Shown one piece after another: positions 7,079 to 16,904 of a stretch of 34,788 nt of DNA. The notes beneath the pieces are model-generated. The model had not been told where the DNA came from, searched no databases, and worked only from the letters and a program-made list of their open reading frames with translations. Source of the DNA: Desulfotomaculaceae bacterium (lineage in GTDB: Bacteria > Bacillota > Desulfotomaculia > Desulfotomaculales > Pelotomaculaceae); assembly GCA_028696455.1 (NCBI GenBank), contig JAQVGZ010000018.1, positions 1 to 34,788 on the forward strand, written 5' to 3'. Within the stretch, counting starts at the first letter, position 1. Every line of letters begins with the position of its first letter. The position numbers were made by a program, and so were the translations under genes.

Positions 7079-9733
7079 GTGCTTGGATTCATTAGAAACT
7101 GGCTTGATGATAATGCCCGTGAAGTTAAGAAGATACAGCGCATTGTAAACGAGGTCAACGCCTTTGAACCCAGAGTATCCGCCTTGTCAGAGGGTGAGCT
7201 AAAGGGTATGACGGCGGTATTCAGGGAACGTTTAGACAAAGGGCAGAACTTGGAGGATATTTTGCCCGAGGCCTTTGCTGTGGTGCGGGAGGCATCCCGC
7301 CGGGTACTGGGGATGAGGCACTTCGATGTACAGCTGCTGGGCGGGATTGTGCTGCATCAGGGACGCATCGCCGAGATGAAGACTGGTGAGGGAAAAACCC
7401 TGGTAGCCACCCTACCGGTTTACCTGAATGCCTTAACCGGCATGGGGGTTCACGTGGTTACGGTGAACGACTATCTAGCCCGGCGGGACAGTGAGTGGAT
7501 GGGCCAGATATATCGCTATCTGGGTTTAAGTGTTGGTCTGGTGGTACACGGCCTGGATTGGGAGGATCGCCGTCGTGCCTACCTTTCTGATATTACCTAT
7601 GGAACTAATAATGAGTTTGGTTTCGATTATCTGAGGGATAATATGGCCCACCATCCGGACCAGTTAGTGCAGCGGGAGTTAAACTACGCCATCGTGGATG
7701 AGGTGGACAGTATCCTGATTGATGAGGCCAGGACCCCGCTAATTATTTCCGGCCAGGCGGAGAAATCAACTGAATTATACTATACCTTTGCCAAAATTAC
7801 GCCCCGGCTTATCCGGGATACCGACTACACTGTAGATGAAAAAGCGCATACAGTAGCAATTACCGAATCCGGAGTGGCCAAGGTAGAAAAAATGCTTGGG
7901 GTCGAAAACCTTTACGATGACAAAAACATTGAGCTTACCCACCACCTGAACCAAGCCTTAAAGGCTTATGGCTTGATGAAGCGGGATCGGGACTATGTGG
8001 TAAAGGACGGGCAGGTGATCATTGTTGATGAGTTTACCGGCCGCTTAATGTTCGGCAGGCGATACAGTGACGGCCTGCACCAGGCTATTGAGGCTAAAGA
8101 GGGGGTCAAGATCGAGCGGGAGTCCCAAACTCTAGCGACCATTACTTTTCAAAACTATTTCCGGATGTATAATAAACTGTCCGGTATGACTGGCACAGCG
8201 GAAACTGAGGAGCAGGAGTTAAAGAAAATTTACGGTTTGGACGTAGTGGTAATACCCACAAATAAGCCGATGATCCGGAAGGACCTGCCGGATGTGATCT
8301 ACAAAACAGAGAAGGCCAAGTTCCAGGCGGTAGTTGACGAGATAGTGACCAGGCACGACCATGGACAGCCAGTACTGGTTGGCACAATTTCCATTGAAAA
8401 ATCAGAATTACTCAGCCGTATGCTTAAACATAAGGGTATTGAACACCAAGTATTAAATGCCAAGTACCACGATAAAGAGGCCGAAATAATAGCTCAGGCC
8501 GGGCGCTGGGGGGCTGTTACCATTGCTACCAATATGGCTGGAAGGGGTACTGACATTCTGCTTGGTGGTAATCCGGATTTTTTAGCCCGACAGGAACTGC
8601 GCCGGCTGAACACTAACCCTGAAGCAAGCCCGGAAGCCGCTTCCTCGGAAACGGAAGACCTGATCAGTAAGGAATTGCAGGAGAAATACCGAGAGCAGGC
8701 AGAAGAAGAGCGTCGCCTTGTTGTTGAACGGGGCGGACTGTATATCCTGGGAACAGAGCGGCACGAGAGCCGGCGGATTGACAACCAGCTCCGCGGCCGT
8801 TGCGGCCGTCAAGGTGATCCCGGAGCTACCCAGTTTTTTAGCTCCCTAGAGGATGATTTGATGCGCCTTTTCGGTTCAGATAATATTTCAGGGATTATGG
8901 ACAGGTTGGGTATTGAGGAAGACGTGCCCATTGAGCACGCTATGATTACTAAATCTATCGAAACTGCTCAGAAAAGAGTGGAGAATCGCAACTTTGATAT
9001 CCGCAAGCATGTGCTCCAGTATGATGATGTGATGAACCAGCAGCGTGAAATAATTTATAAACAGCGCCGGCAGGTACTTACTGGCAGCAATCTAAAAGAT
9101 AATATCTTGGAAATGGTTGATGCCACAGTAGAGCGGGCGGTAGCCACCTACGCCCCGGAAGGGGTCTATCCAGAGGAGTGGGATTTGGAAGGGCTATTGG
9201 AGTATTCCGAACAGCTTTACCTGCCAGGCCACAAGCTGGCGCCCGAGGACCTGGATGGAATGGGGCGCCATGAACTGCAATCTTTTCTGATTGAGCGTTC
9301 CCGGGAGATGTATCAGAGCAGGGAGCAGGAACTTGGCTCTGATATGATGCGGGAGATCGAGCGGGCGGTTTTGCTTCGCATTGTTGATGAAAAGTGGATG
9401 GACCATTTGGATGCCATGGACCAACTCAGGGAAGGTATTGGTCTTAGGGCCTACGGTCAGAAAGACCCGCTGGTAGAGTACAAGTTCGAAGGTTATGAGA
9501 TGTTTCAGAACATGGTCAACACTATTCAGGAAGAAGTGGTGCGCTACATCTTCCGGGTAAATGTTGTTCAGCCGGAACAGCAGCAAAAGCGGGTGGTCGT
9601 AGAAAACCGCTATGCGGAAGAAGGGCCGAAAAAACCCTTGCGCCGGGAAAATAAGATCGGGCGCAATGATCCCTGCCCGTGCGGCAGCGGCAAGAAGTAT
9701 AAGAAATGCTGCGGCCGTGCAGAAGCTGTATAA
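7079..9733 (+). CDS. secA: Protein translocase ATPase SecA
   Basis: SecA is the ATPase motor that drives preproteins through SecYEG. This copy has 884 residues, a normal length. Walker A is KTGEGKT (residues 101-107). The DEAD-type motif is [17 protein letters not shown], preceded by the preprotein-binding region, and the second nucleotide domain carries [12 protein letters not shown] and [13 protein letters not shown]. The C-terminus ends with the zinc-binding SEC-C tail ([13 protein letters not shown]), which contacts SecB or ribosomes. The start is GTG at 7079 after AAGAGGTGG. prfB follows after 32 bases without a terminator, so they probably form an operon. Confidence 0.98.
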   Translation: MLGFIRNWLDDNAREVKKIQRIVNEVNAFEPRVSALSEGELKGMTAVFRERLDKGQNLEDILPEAFAVVREASRRVLGMRHFDVQLLGGIVLHQGRIAEMKTGEGKTLVATLPVYLNALTGMGVHVVTVNDYLARRDSEWMGQIYRYLGLSVGLVVHGLDWEDRRRAYLSDITYGTNNEFGFDYLRDNMAHHPDQLVQRELNYAIVDEVDSILIDEARTPLIISGQAEKSTELYYTFAKITPRLIRDTDYTVDEKAHTVAITESGVAKVEKMLGVENLYDDKNIELTHHLNQALKAYGLMKRDRDYVVKDGQVIIVDEFTGRLMFGRRYSDGLHQAIEAKEGVKIERESQTLATITFQNYFRMYNKLSGMTGTAETEEQELKKIYGLDVVVIPTNKPMIRKDLPDVIYKTEKAKFQAVVDEIVTRHDHGQPVLVGTISIEKSELLSRMLKHKGIEHQVLNAKYHDKEAEIIAQAGRWGAVTIATNMAGRGTDILLGGNPDFLARQELRRLNTNPEASPEAASSETEDLISKELQEKYREQAEEERRLVVERGGLYILGTERHESRRIDNQLRGRCGRQGDPGATQFFSSLEDDLMRLFGSDNISGIMDRLGIEEDVPIEHAMITKSIETAQKRVENRNFDIRKHVLQYDDVMNQQREIIYKQRRQVLTGSNLKDNILEMVDATVERAVATYAPEGVYPEEWDLEGLLEYSEQLYLPGHKLAPEDLDGMGRHELQSFLIERSREMYQSREQELGSDMMREIERAVLLRIVDEKWMDHLDAMDQLREGIGLRAYGQKDPLVEYKFEGYEMFQNMVNTIQEEVVRYIFRVNVVQPEQQQKRVVVENRYAEEGPKKPLRRENKIGRNDPCPCGSGKKYKKCCGRAEAV

Positions 9734-9765
9734 TACACTGACCAGTTACAAGAAGAGGTGAGATA

Positions 9766-10876
9766 ATGTACACAGACTTAAAAAGGGAGCTTGAACCACT
9801 TAAAAGGCGTATAGAAGATTTGAGGGTTTCTCTTTGACATACTTAAAAAGGAAAGGGAAATATCTTTACTTGAAAAGCAGATGTTAACAACCGGTTTCTG
9901 GGAAGTGCAGGACCAGGCGCAAAGAATTGTCCAGCGGATAGCGCAATTAAAGGATAAGGTAGCACTTTTCCAGGAACTGGCCATGGATTTTGAGGATTTG
10001 GAAGTACTGGTCGAACTGGGTGAAGAAGACAACGATGAGACTGTAGCCACTGAAATAAGGGAGGGAATTATATCCCTTTCCCGCAAGGTGGCGGACCTGG
10101 AGCTGACTGTATTATTAAGCGGCCCATACGACCGTGGTAATGCGATCATCTCACTTCATGCCGGGGCTGGGGGTACCGAGGCCCAAGATTGGGTGGCGAT
10201 GCTGGTCCGCATGTATACCCGTTGGGCGGAGCGCCACAAATTCAAGATTGATGTGCTTGATATGCTTCCAGGCGATGAGGCGGGCACAAAAAGCGCTACC
10301 CTTGAAGTAATCGGCCCAAACGCTTACGGCTACCTGCGTTCAGAAAAAGGGGTGCACCGGTTGGTGCGCATTTCCCCTTTCGATGCAGCCGGCCGCCGGC
10401 ACACGTCCTTTGCCTCACTGGATGTTCTTCCCGAGGTGGAAGACGATGTAGACGTAAAAATAAATCAGGAAGATTTAAAAATTGATACCTTCCGCTCCAG
10501 TGGCGCAGGGGGACAGCATATTAATAAGACAGACTCTGCTGTTCGGATCACTCACATCCCTACGGGAATTGTTGTTACATGTCAGAATGAGCGCTCCCAG
10601 TTTTCCAATCGTCTGGCTGCTATGAAAATGCTCCGGGCCAGGCTAACCGATTTAGAACTACGCAAAAAAGAAGCTGAACTGGCTGCCATGCGCGGCGACC
10701 AGCAGGAAATTGCCTGGGGCAGTCAGATACGCTCCTATGTTTTTCACCCCTACAGCCTGGTGAAAGACCATCGCACCAATGAGGAAACCGGGAATATCAA
10801 CGCTGTTATGGATGGAGAAATAGACTCCTTTATTGCCACCTATTTAAAAGAAAAAGCACGAGTTCAGGAAGGATAG
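9766..10876 (+). CDS. prfB: Peptide chain release factor 2, with programmed +1 frameshift
   Basis: RF2 releases finished peptides at UGA and UAA. The first 23 codons (ATG 9766 to CTT 9832-9834, ribosome site GAAGAGGTG) end at an in-frame TGA (9835-9837). The rest of the protein continues in the +1 frame from GAC at 9836, giving about 369 residues in all. After the shift the protein has the RF2 signature SPF tripeptide that reads the stop codon (VRISPFDAAG) and the GGQ loop that triggers hydrolysis (SGAGGQHINKTDSA). Calling only the downstream frame, for example from the ATG at 9881, would lose the first 38 residues. It probably shares the secA transcript and ends at a clear terminator. Confidence 0.97.
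9823..9838 (+). other. RF2 autoregulatory +1 frameshift site
   Basis: The sequence reads AGG GTT TCT CTT TGA C: a Shine-Dalgarno-like AGGG upstream, the slippery CTT, the UGA stop and the poor C context after it. This is the conserved RF2 feedback switch: low RF2 lets the ribosome pause at UGA and slip one base forward. Confidence 0.95.
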
Positions 10877-10888
10877 CGTGGGTGTGGA

Positions 10889-10919
10889 AGGCCGTTGCTG
10901 CTTGCAACGGTCTTTTTTA
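10889..10919 (+). terminator. Terminator of prfB
   Basis: A 9-bp stem (GGCCGTTGC with GCAACGGTC) around TGCTT, followed by TTTTTT. Confidence 0.9.
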
Positions 10920-10994
10920 TTTGAGCAATTTCGACTTCAGGGAGGAATCTCTTGTTGAGAAAAGAATATAACTTTTTATAGCTGGGAAGTCTTC

Positions 10995-11022
10995 TGGACA
11001 ATATAGATTTATCCAGTATAGT
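10995..11022 (+). promoter_or_regulatory. Promoter for yitT-transketolase
   Basis: TGGACA at 10995-11000, a 16-base spacer and TATAGT at 11017-11022. Each box matches at 5 of 6. Confidence 0.5.
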
Positions 11023-11048
11023 TACATCTTGTTTCGGAGTATAACACC

Positions 11049-11891
11049 ATGCGCATTAACTTTATCAGGGAAATTGCCGGGGTCAGTGTCGGCGTTTTAC
11101 TAACTGGCCTGGGTCTGGACATGTTTCTTATCCCCAATAAAATTGCGGCCGGTGGAGTCAGCGGAATTGCCACAATCCTGCATTATGTAATTAATGTGCC
11201 GGTTGGAGCGGCTATGCTTGTTTTAAATGTGCCCCTTTTTGCTATGGCCATATACCGAATGGGGCTTCATTTTGGCTTTCGATCCCTCTATGGTACGATT
11301 GCACTTTCCCTGATTGTTGATGCGCTGGCGCCTTATCTGCCCGTTCCCACTAAAGATCTCTTATTGTCCAGCCTGTTTGGCGGGGTGTTGGTTGGCCTGG
11401 GGCTGGGGTTTGTTTTTAAGTATAATGGCACTACCGGGGGCACTGATCTGCTGGCGGCGATATTGCGCACATATACAGGAATTAATATTGGGCAGCTGCT
11501 GTTTTTGGTGGATGCTACGATTGTAGTTGTGGCCGGGCTCGTTTTTGAATCAGCAGAGCTTTCCATGTATGCCCTTATTACTATCTTTGTCACTTCCTGG
11601 CTGATTGATTTGGTACAGGAGGGATTTAGTTATACCAAGGCCTTTTTAATTATATCTGATCATCCGGAAGAAATTTCGGCTGCTATTGTAGAAGGATTAA
11701 ACCGCGGCGCCACTGCCTGGCCTGCTCGTGGGGTATACACAGGTGTGGGGAAGGAGGTGCTCCTGTCAGTAGTGAACAGGTCGGAGGTAACCCGCTTAAA
11801 AGATATCATTTATGAGGTTGATCGTCATGCCTTCGTGATTCTGGCGGATGTGCATGAGGTGCTCGGTGAGGGCTTTAAAGAGTATAAATAA
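11049..11891 (+). CDS. YitT/YvjA family membrane protein (DUF161 + DUF2179)
   Basis: A 280-residue integral membrane protein. The first about 200 residues hold roughly five or six hydrophobic spans with the family's glycine motifs (GLDMFLIPNKIAAGGVSGIA; YNGTTGGTDLLAAIL). The C-terminal about 80 residues are a soluble DUF2179 domain (ending VILADVHEVLGEGFKEYK). The family is common in Firmicutes and its transport role is unproven. The ATG at 11049 is preceded by only a modest CGGAG ribosome site. A YitT-family gene (yvjA) lies between prfB and ftsE in Bacillus, which matches its place here. The transketolase genes follow 18 bases later. Confidence 0.9.
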   Translation: MRINFIREIAGVSVGVLLTGLGLDMFLIPNKIAAGGVSGIATILHYVINVPVGAAMLVLNVPLFAMAIYRMGLHFGFRSLYGTIALSLIVDALAPYLPVPTKDLLLSSLFGGVLVGLGLGFVFKYNGTTGGTDLLAAILRTYTGINIGQLLFLVDATIVVVAGLVFESAELSMYALITIFVTSWLIDLVQEGFSYTKAFLIISDHPEEISAAIVEGLNRGATAWPARGVYTGVGKEVLLSVVNRSEVTRLKDIIYEVDRHAFVILADVHEVLGEGFKEYK

Positions 11892-11909
11892 ATTACTGGA
11901 GGTTGTAGA

Positions 11910-12722
11910 ATGGGGGAAATCGACGAACTTCAGAAAAAGGCGAGAGAAATAAGAAAACATATTATTAAGATGCTGGGTGAAGCAGGTTCGGGACATCCGG
12001 GCGGGTCCCTGTCTGCGGCTGATATTGTCGCGGCTCTTTACTTTCATGAGATGCGGCTAGACCCCGACCGTCCGGAGTGGCCAGAACGTGACCGCTTTAT
12101 TCTGTCCAAGGGGCATGCGGCCCCAGTGCTCTACGCTGCCCTGGCGGAGAGGGGATTTTTCCCGGTGGAAGAACTAATGACGCTGCGTAAATTGGGCAGC
12201 CGCCTGCAGGGGCATCCGGATATGCGTAAGCTGCCGGGGGTAGAGATGTCTACCGGTTCCCTGGGGCAAGGCCTTTCCGCTGCCAACGGCATGGCCCTGG
12301 CTGGCCGCCTGGACGAAAGAAACTATCGTGTATACGTGATGCTCGGTGACGGTGAGTTGGACGAGGGAATGGTTTGGGAAGCGGCTATGGCAGCCGCCCA
12401 TTATAAACTGGATAATTTAGCAGCTTTTGTCGACCATAATGGCTTCCAGATCGACGGCCCGATAGCTGAAGTGATGTCCCCCGAGCCAGTGTCTGATAAA
12501 TGGCGTGCTTTTGGCTGGCATGTAATCAATATCAACGGGCATGATATCGGGCAGATTCTGGGCGCCCTGGCAGAGGCGAAAAATATTAAGGGGAAACCAA
12601 CCATGATTGTGGCGGAAACAATTAAAGGCAAGGGTGTTTCATTTATGGAGAACCAGGTAGGTTGGCACGGTGTTGCACCAAAGCCTGATGAAGTGCAGAG
12701 GGCGCTGGCGGAATTGGGTTAG
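11910..12722 (+). CDS. Transketolase, N-terminal (TPP-binding) subunit
   Basis: A 270-residue N-terminal half of a split transketolase, which transfers two-carbon ketol units in the non-oxidative pentose phosphate pathway. It carries the substrate/TPP residues of this half: GSGHPGGSLSAADI, KGHAAPVLYAALAERG, GSLGQGLS, and the TPP-metal motif GDGELDEGMVWE followed by VDHNGFQIDG. The ATG at 11910 follows TGGAGG. The partner subunit begins 35 bases downstream. Split transketolases of about 270 + 310 residues are common in Clostridia and Archaea. Confidence 0.95.
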   Translation: MGEIDELQKKAREIRKHIIKMLGEAGSGHPGGSLSAADIVAALYFHEMRLDPDRPEWPERDRFILSKGHAAPVLYAALAERGFFPVEELMTLRKLGSRLQGHPDMRKLPGVEMSTGSLGQGLSAANGMALAGRLDERNYRVYVMLGDGELDEGMVWEAAMAAAHYKLDNLAAFVDHNGFQIDGPIAEVMSPEPVSDKWRAFGWHVININGHDIGQILGALAEAKNIKGKPTMIVAETIKGKGVSFMENQVGWHGVAPKPDEVQRALAELG

Positions 12723-12757
12723 AAGGATTAGCACTCTTAATTAGGAGGATTGTCTTG

Positions 12758-13699
12758 ATGAGTAAAAAGATAGCAACCAGGGAGGCTTACGGCGAGGCGC
12801 TGCTGCAGTTAGGCCGAGAAAACCCTGATATAGTGGCTTTGGACGCCGACCTGGCCAAGTCCACCAAGTCTTATGACTTTGGGAAGACTTTTCCCGAGCG
12901 TTTTTTTGATATGGGTGTGGCTGAGCAAAACATGATTGGTACAGCGGCCGGCCTGGCTGCAGCAGGTAAAATCCCTTTTTGCAGCTCATTTGCCATCTTT
13001 GCCTCAGGCCGTGCCTTTGAACAGGTGCGCAATAGCGTTGCCTACACGCGCTTAAATGTTAAAATTGGGGCAAGCCACGCCGGAATAACGGTTGGTGAGG
13101 ACGGAGGATCTCATGCGTCGGTGGAAGATATCGCCATCATGCGGGTGCTGCCTAATATGACTGTTTTTGTCCCTGCCGATGCGGTAGAAACGGTCGGTGC
13201 GGTAAGAGCAGCTGCGGCCATAGACGGTCCTGTATATATCCGCCTGGGACGATCTGCCGTGCCGGTTTTGCACAAGGAAGGCTTTCAGTTCGAGCCGGGC
13301 AAGGCGGTTGTGCTGCGCGAAGGAAAAGACGCGACTATTGTTGCCACCGGGATTATGGTCGCTGCTGCCCTGGAGGCCGCGGAACAATTAGAAAGTAAAG
13401 GTATTAGGATTGGAGTGCTGGATGTTCACACCATTAAGCCGATCGATGTAGAGGCTATTGTGAATGCAGCCAGAAAAACAGGTGCAGTAGTCACAGCGGA
13501 AGAACACAGTATTATTGGCGGCCTGGGTGGGGCAGTGGCCGAAGTGCTCGCTGAACACTGTCCCATACCACTAAAGCGGGTGGGTATACCGGACCAATTT
13601 GGGGAATCAGGTGCTCCTGCTGAGCTGTTAGAAAAAAACGGTATGACTCCCAGACATCTAATAGCTGCTATAGAAGAAATAATTACAAAAAAAGGTTAA
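12758..13699 (+). CDS. Transketolase, C-terminal (pyrimidine-binding) subunit
   Basis: A 313-residue C-terminal half of the split transketolase, expected to form the active enzyme with the upstream subunit. The pyrimidine-binding domain shows the conserved glutamate motif GVAEQNMIGTAAGLAA, with GASHAGITVGEDGGSH further on. The last about 120 residues are the transketolase C domain (VDVHTIKPID, EEHSIIGGLGGAVAE). The start is placed at the ATG at 12758 after AGGAGG; a TTG at 12755 is also in frame. It ends at a strong terminator, closing the yitT-tkt transcription unit. Confidence 0.95.
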   Translation: MSKKIATREAYGEALLQLGRENPDIVALDADLAKSTKSYDFGKTFPERFFDMGVAEQNMIGTAAGLAAAGKIPFCSSFAIFASGRAFEQVRNSVAYTRLNVKIGASHAGITVGEDGGSHASVEDIAIMRVLPNMTVFVPADAVETVGAVRAAAAIDGPVYIRLGRSAVPVLHKEGFQFEPGKAVVLREGKDATIVATGIMVAAALEAAEQLESKGIRIGVLDVHTIKPIDVEAIVNAARKTGAVVTAEEHSIIGGLGGAVAEVLAEHCPIPLKRVGIPDQFGESGAPAELLEKNGMTPRHLIAAIEEIITKKG

Positions 13700-13713
13700 C
13701 TATCCTTTATTAA

Positions 13714-13742
13714 TGCCCTTGCTTGGTGCAGGGGCTTTTTTG
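13714..13742 (+). terminator. Terminator of the transketolase unit
   Basis: GCCCTTGC pairs with GCAGGGGC (two G-U pairs) around TTGGT, followed by TTTTTTG. Confidence 0.85.
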
Positions 13743-13822
13743 TTACATTTATGCTGGAGAAATGAGAATTTTTATTGTAGATTTGGTGAAAAACACGCAC
13801 TGTTGGCAGGAATTTATTTAAC

Positions 13823-13832
13823 CTTGTCGAAA
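13823..13832 (+). promoter_or_regulatory. Spo0A-box-like motif upstream of ftsE
   Basis: CTTGTCGAAA contains the TGTCGAA Spo0A core. It lies 100 bases upstream of ftsE and 75 bases before a TATAAT, a spacing compatible with regulation. Single-motif evidence only. Confidence 0.35.
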
Positions 13833-13906
13833 TCAGATTATATCTTGGGTGGTTTTATCATTTTATGGTAATTAGGAGTCGAGTGGTTCGATAGTTGACG
13901 ACAAAA

Positions 13907-13912
13907 TATAAT
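13907..13912 (+). promoter_or_regulatory. Candidate -10 element for ftsEX
   Basis: A perfect TATAAT at 13907-13912, with no good -35 at the usual distance (TGGTTC). Transcription would start around 13919, leaving a very short leader to the ATG at 13932. The weak -35 suggests activator dependence. Confidence 0.4.
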
Positions 13913-13931
13913 TTACACTATGGGGTGGGTG

Positions 13932-14612
13932 ATGATCCAGCTTTTTAATGTAACTAAGATGTATCCCGGTGGAATTAAAGCTCTGGATGATGTTAGCATT
14001 CGCTTCAAAAAAGGTGAGTTTATTTTTTTAGTAGGTCCCAGCGGTGCTGGGAAGTCTACACTGATGAAATTAATTTACCGTGAAGAGCATCCTACCCGTG
14101 GACAGGTTATTTTTAATGGCAAGAATATCACCCGGCTGCGCCAGCGAGAGGTGCCCTATTTGCGCCGCAAAATTGGAATGGTATTCCAAGACTTTCGCTT
14201 GCTTCCGCAGAAAACCGTTTTTGAGAATATTGCCTTTGCAATGGAGATCACCGGGGCGTCTAGCCGGGAAATTAAAAGGGCTGTGCCTGAGGTACTGGAA
14301 ATGGTTGGCCTTGCGCATAAAGCCAACGAATTTCCTGAACACCTCTCGGGTGGCGAGCAACAGCGGGTCAGTATCTCCCGGGCTATTGTTAACAGGCCGG
14401 TTTTAATTATTGCTGACGAACCTACGGGTAATCTAGATCCGGATACCTCGTGGGGTTTAATGAATCTCTTTTTAGATATTAGCCAGCGGGGCACCACCAT
14501 CATAATGGCTACCCATGCCTGGGATATTGTCAGTAATATGAAAAAACGCGTTGTAGAATTAGCCGGTGGGCAGATAGTGCGGGATGAAGAGAAGGGGACA
14601 TACAGCCTATGA
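13932..14612 (+). CDS. ftsE: Cell division ABC transporter ATPase FtsE
   Basis: A 226-residue ATPase of the FtsEX complex, which controls peptidoglycan hydrolase activators at the division or sporulation septum. It has Walker A (GPSGAGKST), the ABC signature LSGGEQQR, Walker B with ADEPTGNLDPDTS and the H-loop (ATHAWD). The start is taken at the ATG at 13932 with GGGGTGGG as ribosome site, giving the family-typical MIQLFNVTK opening; ATG 13920 is in frame but lacks a ribosome site. Its stop overlaps the ftsX start (ATGA), showing translational coupling. Confidence 0.96.
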   Translation: MIQLFNVTKMYPGGIKALDDVSIRFKKGEFIFLVGPSGAGKSTLMKLIYREEHPTRGQVIFNGKNITRLRQREVPYLRRKIGMVFQDFRLLPQKTVFENIAFAMEITGASSREIKRAVPEVLEMVGLAHKANEFPEHLSGGEQQRVSISRAIVNRPVLIIADEPTGNLDPDTSWGLMNLFLDISQRGTTIIMATHAWDIVSNMKKRVVELAGGQIVRDEEKGTYSL

Positions 14613-15496
14613 GGCTAAGGACGATCTGCTACTATTTTCGTGAGGCGCTTCAATCAATATTGCGAAACAGCTGGCTTTCGGTAGCCTCGATAGGGGTAGT
14701 GGCCGTATCCCTCTTAATCCTGGGCGGGTCTCTCTTAATTGTTTTAAACGCAGGCAATGTGGCGGATAATTTGGAATCAAGCGTTGAAGTCAGTATATTT
14801 CTAAAGGACGAAGCCACCCCTGAGCAAATTAAAGAAATTGAGAACAAATTAATAGGCCTGTCCGAAGTAGCCCAGTATGTGTTTGTAACCAAGGAAAAAG
14901 CGCTGGAGGAAATGAAGCAAGACTTTGGGGAAGAAAAGGATATTCTGGCTGGCCTTGAGGAAAAAAATCCACTACCGGATACTTTCAGAGTCAAGACGCA
15001 CATGGTAGAGCAGGTAGCACCCCTAGCCAGGCAGTTTGAAGGCCTGGCTCAGGTGGATGAGGTCCGTTATGGCCAGGGTGTGGTTGAACAGTTAATGGCT
15101 TTAAGTCACTGGGTGCGTATTGCTGGGCTCACTACCATGGTCTTGCTGGGGGTGGCAGCTGTTTTTCTGATCGCTACCACAATTCGCCTGTCTGTTTTTG
15201 CCAGACGGCGGGAGATTGAAATAATGAAGTTTCTGGGGGCAACCAACTGGTTTGTTCGCTTACCATTTCTGCTGGAAGGTATGTTTTTAGGGTTAGCCGG
15301 CTCTTTTATCTCGGTGGCTGCCATATATTATGGCTACTTTTTAATAATTAACAGCATTCAAGTTTCCCTGCCTTTTGTGCCAATGGTAAGTGACCGTGAT
15401 TTAATTATACTTCTGATGGAGGGGCTCCTGTTTTTGGGGCTGCTCATTGGTGCGGCAGGCAGTATGATCTCCGTGCGCAGGTTTTTAAAAGTGTAA
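14609..15496 (+). CDS. ftsX: Cell division protein FtsX
   Basis: A 295-residue permease-like partner of FtsE with four predicted membrane spans: one near residues 22-45 and three in the C-terminal about 120 residues. The large extracellular loop (about 48-165), which in characterised systems binds the hydrolase activator, opens with [20 protein letters not shown], as usual for FtsX. The FtsX domain motif [20 protein letters not shown] is present. The activator gene follows 31 bases downstream, which fits a complete FtsE-FtsX-activator module. Confidence 0.95.
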   Translation: MRLRTICYYFREALQSILRNSWLSVASIGVVAVSLLILGGSLLIVLNAGNVADNLESSVEVSIFLKDEATPEQIKEIENKLIGLSEVAQYVFVTKEKALEEMKQDFGEEKDILAGLEEKNPLPDTFRVKTHMVEQVAPLARQFEGLAQVDEVRYGQGVVEQLMALSHWVRIAGLTTMVLLGVAAVFLIATTIRLSVFARRREIEIMKFLGATNWFVRLPFLLEGMFLGLAGSFISVAAIYYGYFLIINSIQVSLPFVPMVSDRDLIILLMEGLLFLGLLIGAAGSMISVRRFLKV

Positions 15497-15527
15497 ATAT
15501 TTTGAGATACCAGGAGGGGTAACCTGG

Positions 15528-16658
15528 ATGGGAACCGGTTTTTTAAAGAAAAAAATAGTTATAGGTTCGGTGAGCCTGGCATTACTGGCAGGTACGTTTG
15601 GAGTGGCCTATGGGGCTAGTCTCGAGCAGCAGCTAGACGCTACCAGGGAGCAGTTGGAGCAGAAGAATCATGAAGCCAGCAAGGCTAAAAATGTTGTAAA
15701 GGATTACACACAGCAGGTTGCTTTTCTTAATCGCTCCATAGATGAAAAATCCCTGCAGATTATGGAGATTGAAAAAAACCTGAGTGTAGCCAAAGAGAAT
15801 TTGCGCAATACTGAGGTAGAACTCCAGAAGGCTGAAAAAAAGCTCGAGGAAAGCACTGAGGAACTAAATAAAAGGATTCGGAATATGTATCAGGCAGGTA
15901 ATATCAGTTATTTGGAGGTATTATTAGAATCTCAAAGCTTCAGTGATTTCGTGAACCGTTATGAACTTTTGAAGCGGGTGGCCCAGCAGGATGCTGCTTT
16001 AGTCGATCAAGTTAGAGCCGACCGCGAAATAATAAATAGCCGGAAGGCCAAACAGGAAGTTCAACAGCAAGAGCTTGTGGCCATGCTTTCTGAACAGGAA
16101 AAAGCCCGCAAGGAACTGGAAGCAAAACAAAGTGAAAAAAAGGCCCTGCTTAAAGAGGCAAATCAAAACCTGTGGAATATTGAGGCGGAAGCTGATCGCC
16201 TGGAGGCAAAAGAACAGGAAATCTTACGGCAGATCGCCAGGCAGCGCTCGAATTCCCAGCCGATCTCCACAGGAGCTTTCACCTGGCCAGTACCGGGGCA
16301 TTCAAGAATATCTTCCAACTTTGGTTTACGTGTGCACCCTGTGATGGGGGGCACTAGAATGCACAACGGGATTGATGTCCCTGCCCCTACTGGTACTACT
16401 GTGGTAGCTGCCCAGTCCGGGGTAGTGATCGATGCCAGCTACATGAGCGGTTATGGCAAAATTGTCATGATCGATCATGGCGGCGGGCTGACTACTCTTT
16501 ACTCTCACCTATCGTCACAGCTGGTTGGAAGCGGTGCGAAAGTCAAAAAAGGTCAGGCCATTGGCAGGGTGGGAAGCACCGGCATGTCAACCGGACCACA
16601 CCTGGACTTTTCAGTAAGAGTAAACGGCAACCCGGTTAATCCACTTAATTATTTATAG
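15528..16658 (+). CDS. EnvC-like murein hydrolase activator (coiled coil + degenerate LytM/M23)
   Basis: A 376-residue exported protein with a signal peptide (residues about 1-30, cleavage near AYGA-S), a long coiled coil (about 31-240) and a LytM/M23 domain (about 252-376). Of the metallopeptidase residues, H279 and D283 (HNGID), H327 (YSHLSS) and H358 are present, but the last zinc ligand, normally the second His of HxH, is Asp360 (GPHLDF). It may therefore be an activator rather than an enzyme, as in EnvC, or use Asp as ligand. It lies directly after ftsEX with its own AGGAGGGG ribosome site and ends at a terminator, so it is presumably the FtsX-bound partner. Confidence 0.88.
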   Translation: MGTGFLKKKIVIGSVSLALLAGTFGVAYGASLEQQLDATREQLEQKNHEASKAKNVVKDYTQQVAFLNRSIDEKSLQIMEIEKNLSVAKENLRNTEVELQKAEKKLEESTEELNKRIRNMYQAGNISYLEVLLESQSFSDFVNRYELLKRVAQQDAALVDQVRADREIINSRKAKQEVQQQELVAMLSEQEKARKELEAKQSEKKALLKEANQNLWNIEAEADRLEAKEQEILRQIARQRSNSQPISTGAFTWPVPGHSRISSNFGLRVHPVMGGTRMHNGIDVPAPTGTTVVAAQSGVVIDASYMSGYGKIVMIDHGGGLTTLYSHLSSQLVGSGAKVKKGQAIGRVGSTGMSTGPHLDFSVRVNGNPVNPLNYL

Positions 16659-16678
16659 CCACCATGCGGTGGCTTTTT
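16657..16678 (+). terminator. Terminator after the ftsEX-envC unit
   Basis: AGCCACC pairs with GGTGGCT around ATGC, followed by TTTT. The stem begins within the stop codon of the envC-like gene. Confidence 0.85.
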
Positions 16679-16865
16679 AATCTTTGTTTGTATCGGTTAA
16701 TCCTTTCAATTTAGCTTTTTGAAAACTAGTAAATGCAGCTTTGGTAAAGATGATTAAACAAGTGAAAAAACGCAAAAGATAGGAGAGTTACATAGTATTA
16801 ACACAGGAATAGATACAAAAATTAACTATTCGGGGCCAACTAGTCTAATTACCATAAAATTGTAG

Positions 16866-16871
16866 TATAAT
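16866..16871 (+). promoter_or_regulatory. Candidate -10 element for ctpA
   Basis: A perfect TATAAT 34 bases before the ctpA start. No convincing -35 was seen at 16-18 bases upstream. Confidence 0.4.
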
Positions 16872-16904
16872 ATTGTAAGGACATGATCGGAAGGTGTAGA
16901 TAAG

